Shown here piece by piece: positions 23,477 to 33,500 of a stretch of 64,000 nucleotides of DNA (its first letter is position 1; each line of letters begins with the position of its first letter). Source of the stretch: Citrobacter amalonaticus (GTDB taxonomy: Bacteria; Pseudomonadota; Gammaproteobacteria; Enterobacterales; Enterobacteriaceae); NCBI RefSeq assembly GCF_018252635.1, contig NZ_JAGTXM010000006.1, positions 186,001 to 250,000 of the forward strand, in the 5' to 3' direction. A program made the translations under genes and the position numbers. The notes below the pieces were generated by a model. The model did not search any database, had not been told where the DNA came from, and was given only the letters and a program-made list of their open reading frames with translations.

Positions 23477-23528
23477 GAATAATCCTCTGTCTCGCTATGC
23501 GATGAACACAGGCTACGCGCTTCGTATC

Positions 23529-23575
23529 ATAAGATAAAAGACTCATTTATAATGCAGAGCATTGGAAAATCTTAT
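23529..23575. promoter_or_regulatory. Candidate CynR operator
   Basis: ATAAGAT (23529-23535) and its inverted match ATCTTAT (23569-23575) are 33 bp apart in the cynT-cynR divergent promoter, a layout typical of LysR-type activators. Confidence 0.5.
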
Positions 23576-23586
23576 AGGTAAGAGCC

Positions 23587-24480
23587 ATGCTGGATCGACA
23601 TACCCACTATTTTCTTGCCGTGGCGGAGCATCACGGATTCACGCGTGCTGCGGCGGCGCTACACGTTTCGCAACCGGCGCTTTCGCAGCAAATCAGGCAA
23701 CTGGAGGAGACGCTGGGTGTTCAATTGTTCGATCGCAGCGGGCGAATGACCCGGTTAACCGACGCAGGTGAGGTTTATCTGCGCTATGCGCGCAGTGCGT
23801 TACAGGCACTGGAAGAGGGCAAACGCGCCATTCATGATGTGGAGGATCTGAGCCGGGGGTCTCTGCGCGTGGCGGTGACGCCCACTTTTACCGCCTGGTT
23901 TATCGGCCCATTGCTGGCTGAATTTTATGCCCGCTATCCCAATGTGACCTTACAGCTACAGGAAATATCACAGGACAGAATCGAAGAGAGGCTGGTTAAT
24001 GACGAACTGGATGTCGGTATTGCCTTCGATGAGGTCCACTCTGCGGACATTGATGCACAGCCGCTGCTGAGCGAAAACCTGGCTCTGGTCGTGGCGAATC
24101 ATCATCCGCTGTCAGCGCAGGCGTCAGTGGATTTGTGCGTGCTCAATAACGAAAAGTTGATTTTATTGAACGCTGAGTTTGCGACCCGGGAACAGATTGA
24201 CCGTTACTGCCGTCAGGCAGGACTGCGGCCGCAGATCCTCATGGAAGTCAACTCTATCAGCGCGGTGCTGGAACTGGTGCGGCGCACGGGATTATCCACG
24301 CTGCTGCCAGCACCTGTTGCTGCGCAAAGTCACGATCTACACGCGATTTCACTGACCCCGCAACTTCTTGAACGCAAAGCCGTATTAATGCAGCGCAAAG
24401 GTGCCTGGCGAACCGCCGCCGCCAGGGCATTTGTCGCGATGGCGCTGGAAGGCGCAAAGGCAATATCAACGGCGAGCTAA
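23587..24480 (+). CDS. cynR: CynR, LysR-type cyanate-responsive regulator
   Basis: 297 residues (E. coli 299). N-terminal winged HTH with [20 protein letters not shown] and [18 protein letters not shown], then a LysR substrate-binding domain. It is divergent from cynTS, as expected for an activator that represses itself and induces the operon with cyanate. Confidence 0.94.
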   Translation: MLDRHTHYFLAVAEHHGFTRAAAALHVSQPALSQQIRQLEETLGVQLFDRSGRMTRLTDAGEVYLRYARSALQALEEGKRAIHDVEDLSRGSLRVAVTPTFTAWFIGPLLAEFYARYPNVTLQLQEISQDRIEERLVNDELDVGIAFDEVHSADIDAQPLLSENLALVVANHHPLSAQASVDLCVLNNEKLILLNAEFATREQIDRYCRQAGLRPQILMEVNSISAVLELVRRTGLSTLLPAPVAAQSHDLHAISLTPQLLERKAVLMQRKGAWRTAAARAFVAMALEGAKAISTAS

Positions 24481-24585
24481 GCGGGGATCTGATGAAGCAA
24501 ATCGCGGAACAGATAGTGATTGCATAAGGAAATCAGTTTGGGTATTTTTATGCAGTAAATGTGCATAAAAATAAAGGAGAAGGGA

Positions 24586-25353
24586 ATGTTCAGTCAGTGG
24601 ATAAAAGCAGGATGTTTGATGATGGCGTTGACCGGGGCCGCTTTTGCAGCACAAGAAACTTACGTGGTCGGCGCGGGTGGCACCTATCGCCCATTTGAAT
24701 TTGAAAACAGCCAGAAACAGCTGGAAGGCTTTGATATCGATATTATTAAAGCTATCGCTAAAGCGGAAAATTTTGATGTCAAACTGGTCAACACGCCGTG
24801 GGAAGGTATCTTCGCGACGCTGGGGTCCGGGGATCGCGATATCATTATCTCAGGGATCACCATTACGGATAAACGTAAGCAGATGGTCGATTTTTCTCTT
24901 CCTTACTTCCCGGCGGAGCAGTCAATTGTTGTCCCGGCTGATTCAAAAGTGAGCTCCCTGGACTCGCTGAAGACAGAAAAGGTTGGTGTCGTTAACTCCA
25001 GCACCGGCGACATTGTGGTGTCTGGTGTTCTCGGGAAAAACAGCACCGCGATTAAGCGTTTCGATAATACCCCGTTAATGTTGCAGGAATTGTTTGAAGA
25101 TGGCGTCAGCGCGGCGGTTGGCGATGTTGGCGTAGTGAAATACTACATCAAGCAGCATCCAGAAAAGCAGTTTAAGCTGGTCCCGGACGCCAAGTTTGAG
25201 CGCCAGTATTTTGGTATCGCGGTCGCCAAAGGGAATACCGAATTACAGCAAAAGATTAACGCGGGATTGAAGAAAATCATCGCTGACGGTACCTACGATA
25301 AAATTTATAAAACCTGGTTTGACAGTGAAGTCCCGACGCTTCCATCAGAGTAA
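24586..25353 (+). CDS. Amino-acid ABC transporter substrate-binding protein
   Basis: 255 residues from MFSQWIKAGC; GGAGAAGGG precedes this ATG, so the upstream ATG at 24559 is unlikely. A signal peptide ends near AFAAQ. SBP_bac_3 fold: GAGGTYRPFEFEN, GFDIDIIKAIAK, WEGIFATLGSGDRDIIISGITIT, and DGVSAAVGD. A glutamine/polar amino-acid binder by family; the exact ligand is unknown. It heads a three-gene transporter, separated from the permease by a terminator. Confidence 0.9.
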   Translation: MFSQWIKAGCLMMALTGAAFAAQETYVVGAGGTYRPFEFENSQKQLEGFDIDIIKAIAKAENFDVKLVNTPWEGIFATLGSGDRDIIISGITITDKRKQMVDFSLPYFPAEQSIVVPADSKVSSLDSLKTEKVGVVNSSTGDIVVSGVLGKNSTAIKRFDNTPLMLQELFEDGVSAAVGDVGVVKYYIKQHPEKQFKLVPDAKFERQYFGIAVAKGNTELQQKINAGLKKIIADGTYDKIYKTWFDSEVPTLPSE

Positions 25354-25377
25354 TTTGCATTAATCATTTATTTTTAG

Positions 25378-25406
25378 GCTGACACGCGGTCTGTGTCAGC
25401 TTTTTT
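25378..25406 (+). terminator. Attenuating terminator between binding protein and permease
   Basis: GCTGACAC-GCGGTCT-GTGTCAGC perfect 8-bp stem followed by six T residues, 14 bp before the permease ATG. Read-through would give a low permease/ATPase to binding-protein ratio, a common stoichiometry. Confidence 0.85.
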
Positions 25407-25419
25407 GCAGGGGAAAACC

Positions 25420-26184
25420 ATGACGGGATTTCGTTGGGAAATCATCCAGGAGTATGCGCCATTATTTATGGAAGGCGCGTGGATGACCATAAAATGTACC
25501 ATCATCTGTGTCTGTCTTGGCACACTCTGGGGGCTGACGCTGGGGCTGGGCCGTATGGCAAAAGCCGAGCATGGCTTCTGGAAATATGCGCTCCGCTATC
25601 TTGTGCAATATCCCGTTCGTTTCTACGTCAGCGCCTTTCGCGGAACACCACTGTTTGTCCAGATTATGGTTGTCCATTTTGCGCTGGTGCCGTTGTTCAT
25701 CAATCCCCGTGACGGAATACTGGTCACCGGCGGGCTGATGAGCGCCGATTTTGCCCGCGAATTGCGCTCGGGCTACGGCGCTTTCTTATCCTGTATTGTG
25801 GCGATTACGCTGAATGCCGGGGCCTATGTTTCCGAGATTTTCCGTGCGGGGATCCAGTCGATTGACCCCGGCCAGATGGAAGCTTCGCGAGCGCTGGGGA
25901 TGCCGTGGTGGAAAACCATGCGCAAAGTTATTCTGCCTCAGGCTTTTCGCCGTATTCTTCCACCGCTGGGCAATAACGCCATTGCGATTGTTAAAGATTC
26001 CTCACTCGCCTCGGCGATCGGGCTTGCCGATTTGGCCTACGCGGCGCGTACGGTTTCAGGTGCTTACGCAACCTACTGGGAACCCTACCTGACTATTTCA
26101 CTGGTGTACTGGGTACTCACCTTCCTGCTGGCGCAGCTGGTTAACCGTCTGGAAAAAAGGTTTGGTAAAAGTGATCCACATTAA
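25420..26184 (+). CDS. Amino-acid ABC transporter permease (HisMQ/GlnP type)
   Basis: 254 residues from MTGFRWEII, preceded by CAGGGG; an in-frame GTG at 25393 lies inside the terminator stem and is rejected. About five membrane spans, with the EAA loop [24 protein letters not shown] contacting the ATPase in two adjacent pieces, and [10 protein letters not shown] at the N-terminal side. A ~35-residue insert ([21 protein letters not shown]) lies between spans. Forms the channel with the downstream ATPase. Confidence 0.9.
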   Translation: MTGFRWEIIQEYAPLFMEGAWMTIKCTIICVCLGTLWGLTLGLGRMAKAEHGFWKYALRYLVQYPVRFYVSAFRGTPLFVQIMVVHFALVPLFINPRDGILVTGGLMSADFARELRSGYGAFLSCIVAITLNAGAYVSEIFRAGIQSIDPGQMEASRALGMPWWKTMRKVILPQAFRRILPPLGNNAIAIVKDSSLASAIGLADLAYAARTVSGAYATYWEPYLTISLVYWVLTFLLAQLVNRLEKRFGKSDPH

Positions 26185-26893
26185 AAATTTACATAAACAT
26201 TTTGGTGACAACCACGTTCTGCGCGGGATTGACTGTGATATCAAACCGCAGGAAGTGGTGTGTATCATCGGTCCGTCAGGGTCCGGGAAAAGCACCTTCT
26301 TACGCTGCATGAACGCGCTTGAGACGGTCACCGAAGGCGAAGTGGTGGTAAATGGTTTTGCCGTTCACGATCGCAAAACCGATCTCAATAAAATGCGTGA
26401 AAGCGTGGGGATGGTGTTCCAGCGTTTTAATCTTTTTCCGCACATGACGGTGCTGGATAATCTGATGATGGCGCCGCAAATGCTGCTGGGACTCTCCCGC
26501 AGTGACGCTATCAGCCGGGCGGAAATGCTGCTGGAAAAGGTCGGATTAAGTGATAAACGTGATGCCTGGCCTTCGCGCCTGTCGGGCGGTCAGCAGCAAC
26601 GCGTGGCAATTGCCCGCGCGCTGGCAATGAACCCCTCGATCATGCTGTTCGACGAGCCAACGTCGGCGCTGGACCCGGAGTTAGTCGGGGATGTACTGGA
26701 AGTCATGAAAAACCTGGCTAATGAAGGGATGACCATGGCGATTGTCACCCACGAAATGGGGTTCGCGCGTGAAGTGGCCGATCGGGTCATCTTTATCGAT
26801 CACGGTATTATCCAGGAAGAGGGATCGCCTGACGTGCTTTTTACGTCACCAGCAAATCCGCGGACGGCAGAATTTTTAAGTAAAGTTCTCTGA
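26171..26893 (+). CDS. Amino-acid ABC transporter ATP-binding protein (GlnQ type)
   Basis: 240 residues from a GTG at 26171, chosen because AAAAAAGG sits 10 nt upstream; a TTG nine bases earlier is too close. Walker [11 protein letters not shown]-loop [13 protein letters not shown], signature LSGGQQQR, Walker [16 protein letters not shown]-loop THEM. It overlaps the permease end by 14 bp. It powers uptake by the transporter above. Confidence 0.93.
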   Translation: MIHIKNLHKHFGDNHVLRGIDCDIKPQEVVCIIGPSGSGKSTFLRCMNALETVTEGEVVVNGFAVHDRKTDLNKMRESVGMVFQRFNLFPHMTVLDNLMMAPQMLLGLSRSDAISRAEMLLEKVGLSDKRDAWPSRLSGGQQQRVAIARALAMNPSIMLFDEPTSALDPELVGDVLEVMKNLANEGMTMAIVTHEMGFAREVADRVIFIDHGIIQEEGSPDVLFTSPANPRTAEFLSKVL

Positions 26894-26901
26894 GATAAAC
26901 T

Positions 26902-26927
26902 GCCAGATCGGGATAATCCGATCTGGC
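26902..26927. terminator. Hairpin after the ABC transporter operon
   Basis: GCCAGATCGG / CCGATCTGGC perfect 10-bp stem with a six-base loop, 8 bp after the ATPase stop. It lacks a strong T run, so termination may be weak or bidirectional. Confidence 0.5.
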
Positions 26928-26941
26928 CAATGACATCAAAA

Positions 26942-27274
26942 TCAGAGCTGTTCTTTTATCGTTTTGCTGCTGCCATTTGTTTTTACTGACGCGATGCCCA
27001 CATCTCGTGATTGCGTAGAGGAATACATCTGGCTGGTGCCAATGATCTGATGATTGCCTGCTTTTAAATTGAAGAAGAACTTACCGTTCGACGCCGTCTT
27101 CATGTCGTAGCGCTCGTCCAGCGGACTGTTCGACTGAACAGAGGCAATGCCGTTTTCTGCCGCCGCCTTCGTGGTATACAGTTCACTCGTAAGGATCGCC
27201 TCACCATTACCTGCTTTCAGTACAAAACGGAACTGATCGTTTGTACTCTTACTTAATTCAAACCAACCGGCCAT
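26942..27274 (-). CDS. yegP: YegP, UPF0339 (DUF1508) tandem-domain protein
   Basis: 110 residues from MAGWFELSKS, E. coli YegP length; AAGGTG lies 7 nt upstream, overlapping an alternative GTG at 27283. Two DUF1508 repeats: GWFEL...QFRFVLKAGNGEAILTSELY and GKFFFNLKAGNHQIIGTSQMY, each with an ...GIASV end. Small soluble protein of unknown function. In E. coli yegP lies far away near alkA, so this is a relocated or second copy. Confidence 0.9.
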   Translation of the reverse strand: MAGWFELSKSTNDQFRFVLKAGNGEAILTSELYTTKAAAENGIASVQSNSPLDERYDMKTASNGKFFFNLKAGNHQIIGTSQMYSSTQSRDVGIASVKTNGSSKTIKEQL

Positions 27275-27401
27275 AATTATCACCTTTTTGAAAAGACAGG
27301 AATTACCGCACCGTATTGAGCATAGTTTATTAATAATTTTTCAGGCAATATTCGAAGCGATCTGAAAAGTCTCAAAATAGTCGTGGTGCAAAAGGAGAGA
27401 A

Positions 27402-27875
27402 ATGAAACAGATCAACATGCGTCTCGCAAATATCAGAAGTCGGTTTCCGCCGCCGGTTATTTTGTTAATCTTTGTTGTGGGGGATTGTCTGACCGCAAAT
27501 CCGCATTTTACCTTTGGCCTGGTCACCCAGGTGCCGAGTCTGGCGATTGCCGCAGTGAGCCTTGGCGTCATCCTGACGACCGCATGGCATATGCATGTGA
27601 ATGGCACCACGCTCAATCCGCTTCAGGCGGATAAAACGACGACCCTGATTACGCATGGCTGTTATGCCTGGAGCCGAAATCCGATTTACCTTGGGCTGAC
27701 GGGGATGCAACTTGCCGTTGCGCTCTGGATGGGCAGTCTGCCAGGCGTGATTGCCGTACCGCTCTTTATGCTGGCGGTGGCCCGCTTGCATATCGATTTT
27801 GAAGAGTTCCAGTTACATAAGCGCTTTGGCACGCAGTGGGAACACTACGCTAAACAGGTTCGCCGCTGGCTATAA
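27402..27875 (+). CDS. Isoprenylcysteine methyltransferase-like membrane protein
   Basis: 157 residues with about three to four membrane segments. It carries the PEMT/ICMT hallmark HGCYAWSRNPIYLGL and the C-terminal FEEFQLHKRFGTQWEHYAKQVRRWL SAM-binding ending, given here as one motif in two parts (FEEFQLHKRFG; WEHYAKQVRRWL). A strong AAGGAGAG site precedes the ATG. Probably methylates a lipid or small thiol at the membrane; the substrate is unknown. It converges on the hydrolase gene. Confidence 0.8.
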   Translation: MKQINMRLANIRSRFPPPVILLIFVVGDCLTANPHFTFGLVTQVPSLAIAAVSLGVILTTAWHMHVNGTTLNPLQADKTTTLITHGCYAWSRNPIYLGLTGMQLAVALWMGSLPGVIAVPLFMLAVARLHIDFEEFQLHKRFGTQWEHYAKQVRRWL

Positions 27876-27890
27876 AGGCAACCCTGTCGA

Positions 27891-28478
27891 CTATCCACAG
27901 ACAGCGTCAACAAATGCGATAGCATCAGCGATAGCATGACGCGCCTGCCATGCGAGGTATCCGGGGCTGTCCGCGTCACAAAAGCCGTGCTGCGCATCGA
28001 ACATATGGCATTGGACCAGGGGCAATGTTTCCAGCTTCTGTTGTAGCACCGTAGGGTCGAATGACGGCTCGTGGCGGGCCATGATCATCAGCGCAGGGCA
28101 GTGCGGTAACTCATCGCTGTACTGACGAATGCGAGAACCATAATGACAGATAACCCCGTCGCACAAGCCGCTTCCTGCGACTCGCCAGGCGAGCGTTGCC
28201 CCGGTGCTGTAGCCGATGACAATCAGTTTGCGATGTTGCGCACGTAGTGTGGTAAGCAACGTTAAGATGGGTTGCGGATCAAAACCAACGTGGTTTGAAA
28301 AATGGCGATAAGCTTCATCCTGTTGTGCATAACTGTAGGGACTGTCATGGGAGAAAAGCGCGGGAGTATAAACCTCGAACCCACGCGCTCGCCACATATC
28401 GCCGGTACGTTGTATATGCGCATTGATGCCGTAAATTTCATGCAGAATGACGACGGCATCTGACCGTTGGCTGGACAT
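27891..28478 (-). CDS. Dienelactone hydrolase family alpha/beta hydrolase
   Basis: 195 residues. DLH-like fold: VVILHEIYGINAHIQ, then nucleophile elbow VIGYSTGATLAW with Ser rather than the Cys of classical dienelactone hydrolases, and the catalytic His in DAQHGFCDADSPGY; an acidic residue in ARHEPSFD could complete the triad. Cytoplasmic, substrate unknown. It is 7 bp from the upstream zinc-ribbon gene, probably one transcript. Confidence 0.85.
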   Translation of the reverse strand: MSSQRSDAVVILHEIYGINAHIQRTGDMWRARGFEVYTPALFSHDSPYSYAQQDEAYRHFSNHVGFDPQPILTLLTTLRAQHRKLIVIGYSTGATLAWRVAGSGLCDGVICHYGSRIRQYSDELPHCPALMIMARHEPSFDPTVLQQKLETLPLVQCHMFDAQHGFCDADSPGYLAWQARHAIADAIAFVDAVCG

Positions 28479-28485
28479 CTGCGGT

Positions 28486-28737
28486 TTAGTCGTCCGCTTT
28501 GTGTGCCCAGGCAGGCATGGACGTCAGATACCGGATTGCGCGTTTACGTGACTCCTCGGGGCCAACTTTTTGCCATGAATCAAGAAATCCCGCCAGACCG
28601 GAAACGGCCTCATCCCACGGCTTCAGATTGCCTTCGGCATCACTGCAATACGCGCAGTATTTATCGCTTGCTCCTTTGGCATCAGGTGCGGAAAGCGGCA
28701 TTCCGCAGGCGTGACAAAACGATTCTTGCTGTGACAT
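28486..28737 (-). CDS. Small zinc-ribbon protein
   Basis: 83 residues. Four Cys in two pairs: SFCHACGMPL and KYCAYCSD form a probable zinc ribbon at residues ~8-31; the rest is helical (GLAGFLDSWQKVGPEESRKRAIRYL). It matches the putative zinc-ribbon family often found beside hydrolases and regulators. Function unknown. GGAGCG precedes the ATG. Confidence 0.8.
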   Translation of the reverse strand: MSQQESFCHACGMPLSAPDAKGASDKYCAYCSDAEGNLKPWDEAVSGLAGFLDSWQKVGPEESRKRAIRYLTSMPAWAHKADD

Positions 28738-28938
28738 TTAACGCTCCTTGTGTCCAGGGGGGATGAATAAATATACGGTTATTTTTCGAGAAGAATCCGA
28801 TACCAGATCAATAACCCTGATAGTTGTGTCACAAATATTGATTTGGTTTATGTATTGAGAGAATGGGGGTCTGTTAGTCTGACTACCTCATTGATGACTC
28901 AAGGGATTGTTGTGCTGGAAATCTTTTCTTAACCCACT

Positions 28939-28962
28939 GAAAAATATCTTCAAATATTTTTC
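28939..28962. repeat. Perfect inverted repeat GAAAAATAT / ATATTTTTC
   Basis: 9-bp arms with a 6-bp loop, AT-rich, about 65 bp before the DUF1062 gene. Confidence 0.6.
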
Positions 28963-28980
28963 GCATAGCAAAATTCATGG

Positions 28981-28995
28981 TTCGTCCAGGACGAA
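28981..28995. repeat. Perfect palindrome TTCGTCC-A-GGACGAA
   Basis: 7-bp arms around one base, 32 bp before the DUF1062 start; operator-like. Confidence 0.6.
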
Positions 28996-29027
28996 TCCGT
29001 TTTTGTATGGGTTAAAAAAGGGTCAAC

Positions 29028-29639
29028 ATGCACGTCATATGGACCGTCAGTCCCGTGGGCTATCAGCGCATCGCGAAGCGCTGTCCTGCCTGCAATATCA
29101 AACGCGATTTCATCCCCTCCGGGGCATTCAGAATGAATTCGCAAAAGAAGCTGCTGGATATCTGGAGCATCTATAAGTGTCTTCACTGTGATTATACCTG
29201 GAATATCAGCCTGTTCTCGCGACTCCCTGTCAGTCGTATTGACCGCGATCTCTATGCGCGGATCGTTGCCAATGACGCAAAGGCGATCTTGCTTTTCGCT
29301 CACGATCGCCACATTTTGAAGCGAAATAATGCCGAACTCTCCGGGAGCCCGGACTTTGCTGTTCGCGAGCAGTGGCGGATGACGTTTGTCCGGCATCAGC
29401 AACTGAAGGTGAGTATCAGATTATCGATCGCCTTTCAGGTCAGTTTGTTGTCGGTGATGAAAAAGCAGTTGCGGCTCAGTACAGGGGAGATAGCGCGGTG
29501 GGTTGCCGAGGGTAAGATCCGCGGCATTACGCTGCGTGAACTTAAAAATCGCAAAAATCATGATACGACGCATGAGTTTTGGATGAGTCCGGACGCGTTT
29601 TACGCGATCAGAAAAATTCACATAGAAGTGGAACACTAA
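29028..29639 (+). CDS. DUF1062 family protein
   Basis: 203 residues. An N-terminal zinc-ribbon-like Cys pair (RCPACNIKRDF) is matched by a second (YKCLHCDYTWNISLFSR). The C-terminal ~80 residues carry LSTGEIARWVAEGKIRGITL, which resembles a helix-turn-helix. The family has no established role. It is preceded by two inverted repeats, which suggests local control. Confidence 0.8.
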   Translation: MHVIWTVSPVGYQRIAKRCPACNIKRDFIPSGAFRMNSQKKLLDIWSIYKCLHCDYTWNISLFSRLPVSRIDRDLYARIVANDAKAILLFAHDRHILKRNNAELSGSPDFAVREQWRMTFVRHQQLKVSIRLSIAFQVSLLSVMKKQLRLSTGEIARWVAEGKIRGITLRELKNRKNHDTTHEFWMSPDAFYAIRKIHIEVEH

Positions 29640-29699
29640 ACCAGACGACGCCCGACCAGCAAGGCGGGCGTCAAAATTGGTGGAAAACGCAACGCCGAA

Positions 29700-29813
29700 T
29701 CAGGTTCTTGTCTGGTGCTTTTCAAGGTAAATCATCGTCAGATCCGCGTGAATGGGGGCGCGGCGGTATTCCTGATAACCCTGACGGCGATACAGCTTAG
29801 CTTTCTTGTTCAT
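29700..29813 (-). pseudogene. Possible remnant of a GNAT acetyltransferase C-terminus
   Basis: A 37-codon minus-strand frame reads KAKLYRRQGYQEYRRAPIHA then DLTMIYLEK. The LYRRQGYQEY...MIYLEK pattern is typical of the last strands of GNAT acetyltransferases. No open frame with the upstream acetyl-CoA motif precedes it, so it looks like a decayed or truncated gene. Confidence 0.4.
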
Positions 29814-30577
29814 GAAACCATCTGCTGTGCTCTTACACAAGTGCCAGGAAAACGATGCCTGTCCTGTCACGCTCTATACGGAAAATATGTGTTCGATAAC
29901 TCACTGATAAGACAGTTTAATAATTTTTAATGTTCTTAAATATCGGGAATCACTTCTTAAACTGAGAGCAGATGAATAACGTAAGTCACGATAAAATAGG
30001 AATAAAGATCAGGTGCGACTGAGAATTTGCTCATATAAGCAGTTAAGAACCGCCGTAGATACCCGATCTGCCCATTTCTCCTGTATTGACTCATTTTTTG
30101 CGCAATGTAAAACTGCACTCAGGATACATAAAGGGTGCTAATCGAATAGCACTGAATCAGTGCAGGGATGCAGATAAACTTTGGTAACAGCATAGAAATA
30201 TCACCCAGCCTTATTCTGCCCTCTGCCCTGTTAGAGTATTTGAAGCAAGGAATTATCAAACAATATGAAGTATTACCAGGGTAAGTGTATTCCTGTGTAA
30301 GTCTGAATAACTTCCCAGTATCATTATTTCCCTTGTGCTGTTTTCAGAGAAATAACATCAACACAACAATCCCTCCATGGTGAAAATACATAGAGGGATC
30401 AAATGGGACACTTAACTTAACAGGAATTAACATTCTGTTAAAGAAGCTTTTCAGATATTTCTTTCTGAAGGGGCGGGTGTTGCCTGAATTTCAATAAAAT
30501 AAGCCTGCTACATTTTTTTATTTTAATAAAAACAATGAACCAGACAGGTGAGTTTAAATATTTAACGAGTGTGTAAT
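29814..30577. promoter_or_regulatory. Long AT-rich leader region before the autotransporter
   Basis: 764 bp with no credible gene; only very short frames. AT-rich, with an ATCCCTC ... GAGGGAT inverted repeat near 30370-30397. Probably holds the autotransporter promoter and silencing sequences. Confidence 0.5.
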
Positions 30578-33500
30578 ATGAATAAAATCTATCGCGTTAT
30601 CTGGAACAGCACCTTGATGCAATGGGTTGTCACTTCGGAATTTGGTCGCGCCAGAATCAAAAGAGCCGTCAGCAATGCGGTGAAGGCGACCGGTCTGATG
30701 GCGGTAATGAGCGCAGGGGCGTATGCAGCCACCTGTGATCTTGCCACCCTGAATTGTCAGCTTGATGCCACCTGGAGTGCGGCAACAAACAGCAATGAGA
30801 CTGGCGCTGCAGCTATTACTGACGGCAATACCTGGTCGGTTTCAGGGCTGGACACATGGCAGGCAGGAGATATGACCTATAAGTATTATACTCATCTCCA
30901 GCAAGTCATTGATGCCGGCTACACCGTAATGCAAGGCGGTAGTGCTGTGACGTCTTTGCCTGCCGCCGGGAATACGATTATTTACCCTGGCCTGACCACC
31001 GCGGTAACTGTATTTGATCCGATCACCTCGAGTAACAAAACGGTTATGGTCTATAGCTCTGGTGCGTTTACCGAGCTTGATGCCTATTATTTCAACCCTG
31101 CTGAATCATTTGTCTTAGCTGATGCTGAACCTTATATTGATACCCGACTGGCAACGGTAACGAATGGTGTTGCTAATATATCTCTGAATAAAAGCCAATA
31201 TAATCTTGGGGAATTAAGAGAAAGCGCTCTGGTTTATGTGGATGGCACCACTGCAAATAACGCCACGGCTAACTGGACGTCACAACAACTCATTTATGCA
31301 AATATTCCGAGTGACCTGGATACGCTGGCTTCCCCCATAAACCGGAGCATTAAGACTGACAGTTATACGGGAACTTTCACCGCGTTTGACGGTTCATCCC
31401 ATACCGTCAATTCCCTGGCTGATTTTAAAACCTGGAATAACTGGCTTATCAGTAAATTGTCTTCCGGCGATTTGGCTTACACCAGCTATCAGTCTGAACT
31501 GAAAAAAGCGTATACCTCAACCTCTCAGACTTATCAGATCTCTCACACTCCGGATGGGTTTGACGTTTCTGTTTATGGTGAGCGTGATGTCGCAGTTCTT
31601 CAGGCGAATGGGCAAAATGCTACTATCAACATCGCCCCGGGTGGTTCAATTGATTTGAGAGCAAGCAGCAGCGCGTCATTTCTGCTTGTCAAACTGAATA
31701 ATAATGCCACGTTTATTAATAACGGTACGGCAATGACCACTAACAGGATCGCCCATATTAACAGTGGCTCATCCTTTATCAATAATGGGTTCCTGAGCCT
31801 GGGGGGGAATATCCCGGATAGCGCCTATCAAAATATCGCAATTGTCGTTGATGGCAACGGCAGTCGTTTTTTTAATAGCGCTCAGGGGACCTACACCCTT
31901 TCACCCCGTTACAATTACACCAATAAAAACCAGAATGGGATTGTTGAAGGGGTTCAGACACATATCGGAACTCTTGCTGAAAACGCCGGGACAATTAATA
32001 CCGGTTACTGGAGCAACTCTGTCGATAAGTTTCAGACAGGTAGCGTCTGGATTGCCAAGGTGTATAACGCCTCTTCTTTCGTTAACACGCCGACGGGGCA
32101 TATCAATTTAGGTTACACCCAGGACGGCAGTAGCGAAGCTTATCTGAACACCGAAAGTGTCGCGATTCACACGGAAACCGGTGGCCGTGGCGATAACCAG
32201 GGAACCATTACGCTGAGTTCGATGGCCAACGGCGCCTATGGTCTGCATGCCCTTGATGGCACCGCCTCCCTGGTAAACAGCGGCACTATCAACGTCAACA
32301 GTGACGGGGATGATGGGGCGTTTGTTCCCTCTGAAAGCATCGGTATTTATTCGTTCAGCAAAACGGCGGGGACTGTTGGCAGTTCCGGCACTATCAACCT
32401 TAACGGCGTGAATAACACCGGGATCAAAGCGGTTTCCGGCGGAAAAGCGTCATTATCCGGCGACATCAATATTACCGGTGGCGCAGAGCTGTCAACCGGG
32501 CTGCGTAACTACGGTGTCTGGTCTGAAGGCACAGGCTCACAGGTCGATATTTCCGGCCAGATCAACATGGACGGAGACGGGGCGATAGGCGTTCATGCCC
32601 GTTATGGCGGCAATGTGACCATCTCCGGTACCGGTGAAGTGAACTTTACTGACGGTAGCAACCAGATCGGCTACTACGTCTACGGGCAGACGGCTTCCAT
32701 CACCAACAATGGTACTGGCGCGCAGGATGTCAGCACCGAAGATTCTGTGCTGTTCCGCGTCGATGACGGTGCCGACTTTACCGGCGGCGCCGGTGCGGCG
32801 TCCGTCCTGACCGCGTCCGGTCAGGGGGCAACTGCCGTGGTCGCCAACGGTAAAGACGCCACCAGCGGTAATGTTTCCGCCTTTAACTCCGGTGGTATGA
32901 CCCTTAATCTCTCCGGCCAGGACGCTACTGGTGTGATTATCCAGGGCGGTGCGCAGGGTAAAATCTCGTCTAACGCCACCATCAACATGACCGCTACCGG
33001 CGCAGTCGCGGGGATTGCCGACGGTCAGGGCTACGACATCAACGGTAATGCACTGGGCAGCCCGATTGCGGGTGTGCTGTCGAACGCGGCACTGGCCGCA
33101 GGGGCGGCAGGTTTTGGGTCCGGTACTTTACTGGTCACTGAGGCGGCGCTGAATTCCGCGCTGGATGCCGTTACCGGCTTCATTGCCCGCAACGGGGCGG
33201 AAGTCAGCAACGCCGGGAACATCGTATTTACCGGGAGTAACACCACCGGTCTGCTGGTGGAAGCGGGTGCCCGCGGTAATAACACGGGCAGCATCACCGT
33301 AGGTGCTGGCGGTACCGGGATCGTGGCGCAGGATGCGACCGGTACCCACACCACGGTGGTCAACACCTCGGGTAACCTGGTGCTGAACGGCGGCAATACC
33401 GCCAACCGCACTACCGGGATCGTTGCCAGCGGTGCCAGTACCACGGTCAATATGACCGCCGGGACGGTGACCCTGAACGGCAACGGCGCCACTGGCGTGC

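Noticed and set aside
29715-29930. 71-codon plus-strand frame after the DUF1062 gene
   Set aside because: No ribosome-binding site; it is antisense to the acetyltransferase-like remnant, which is the better explanation.
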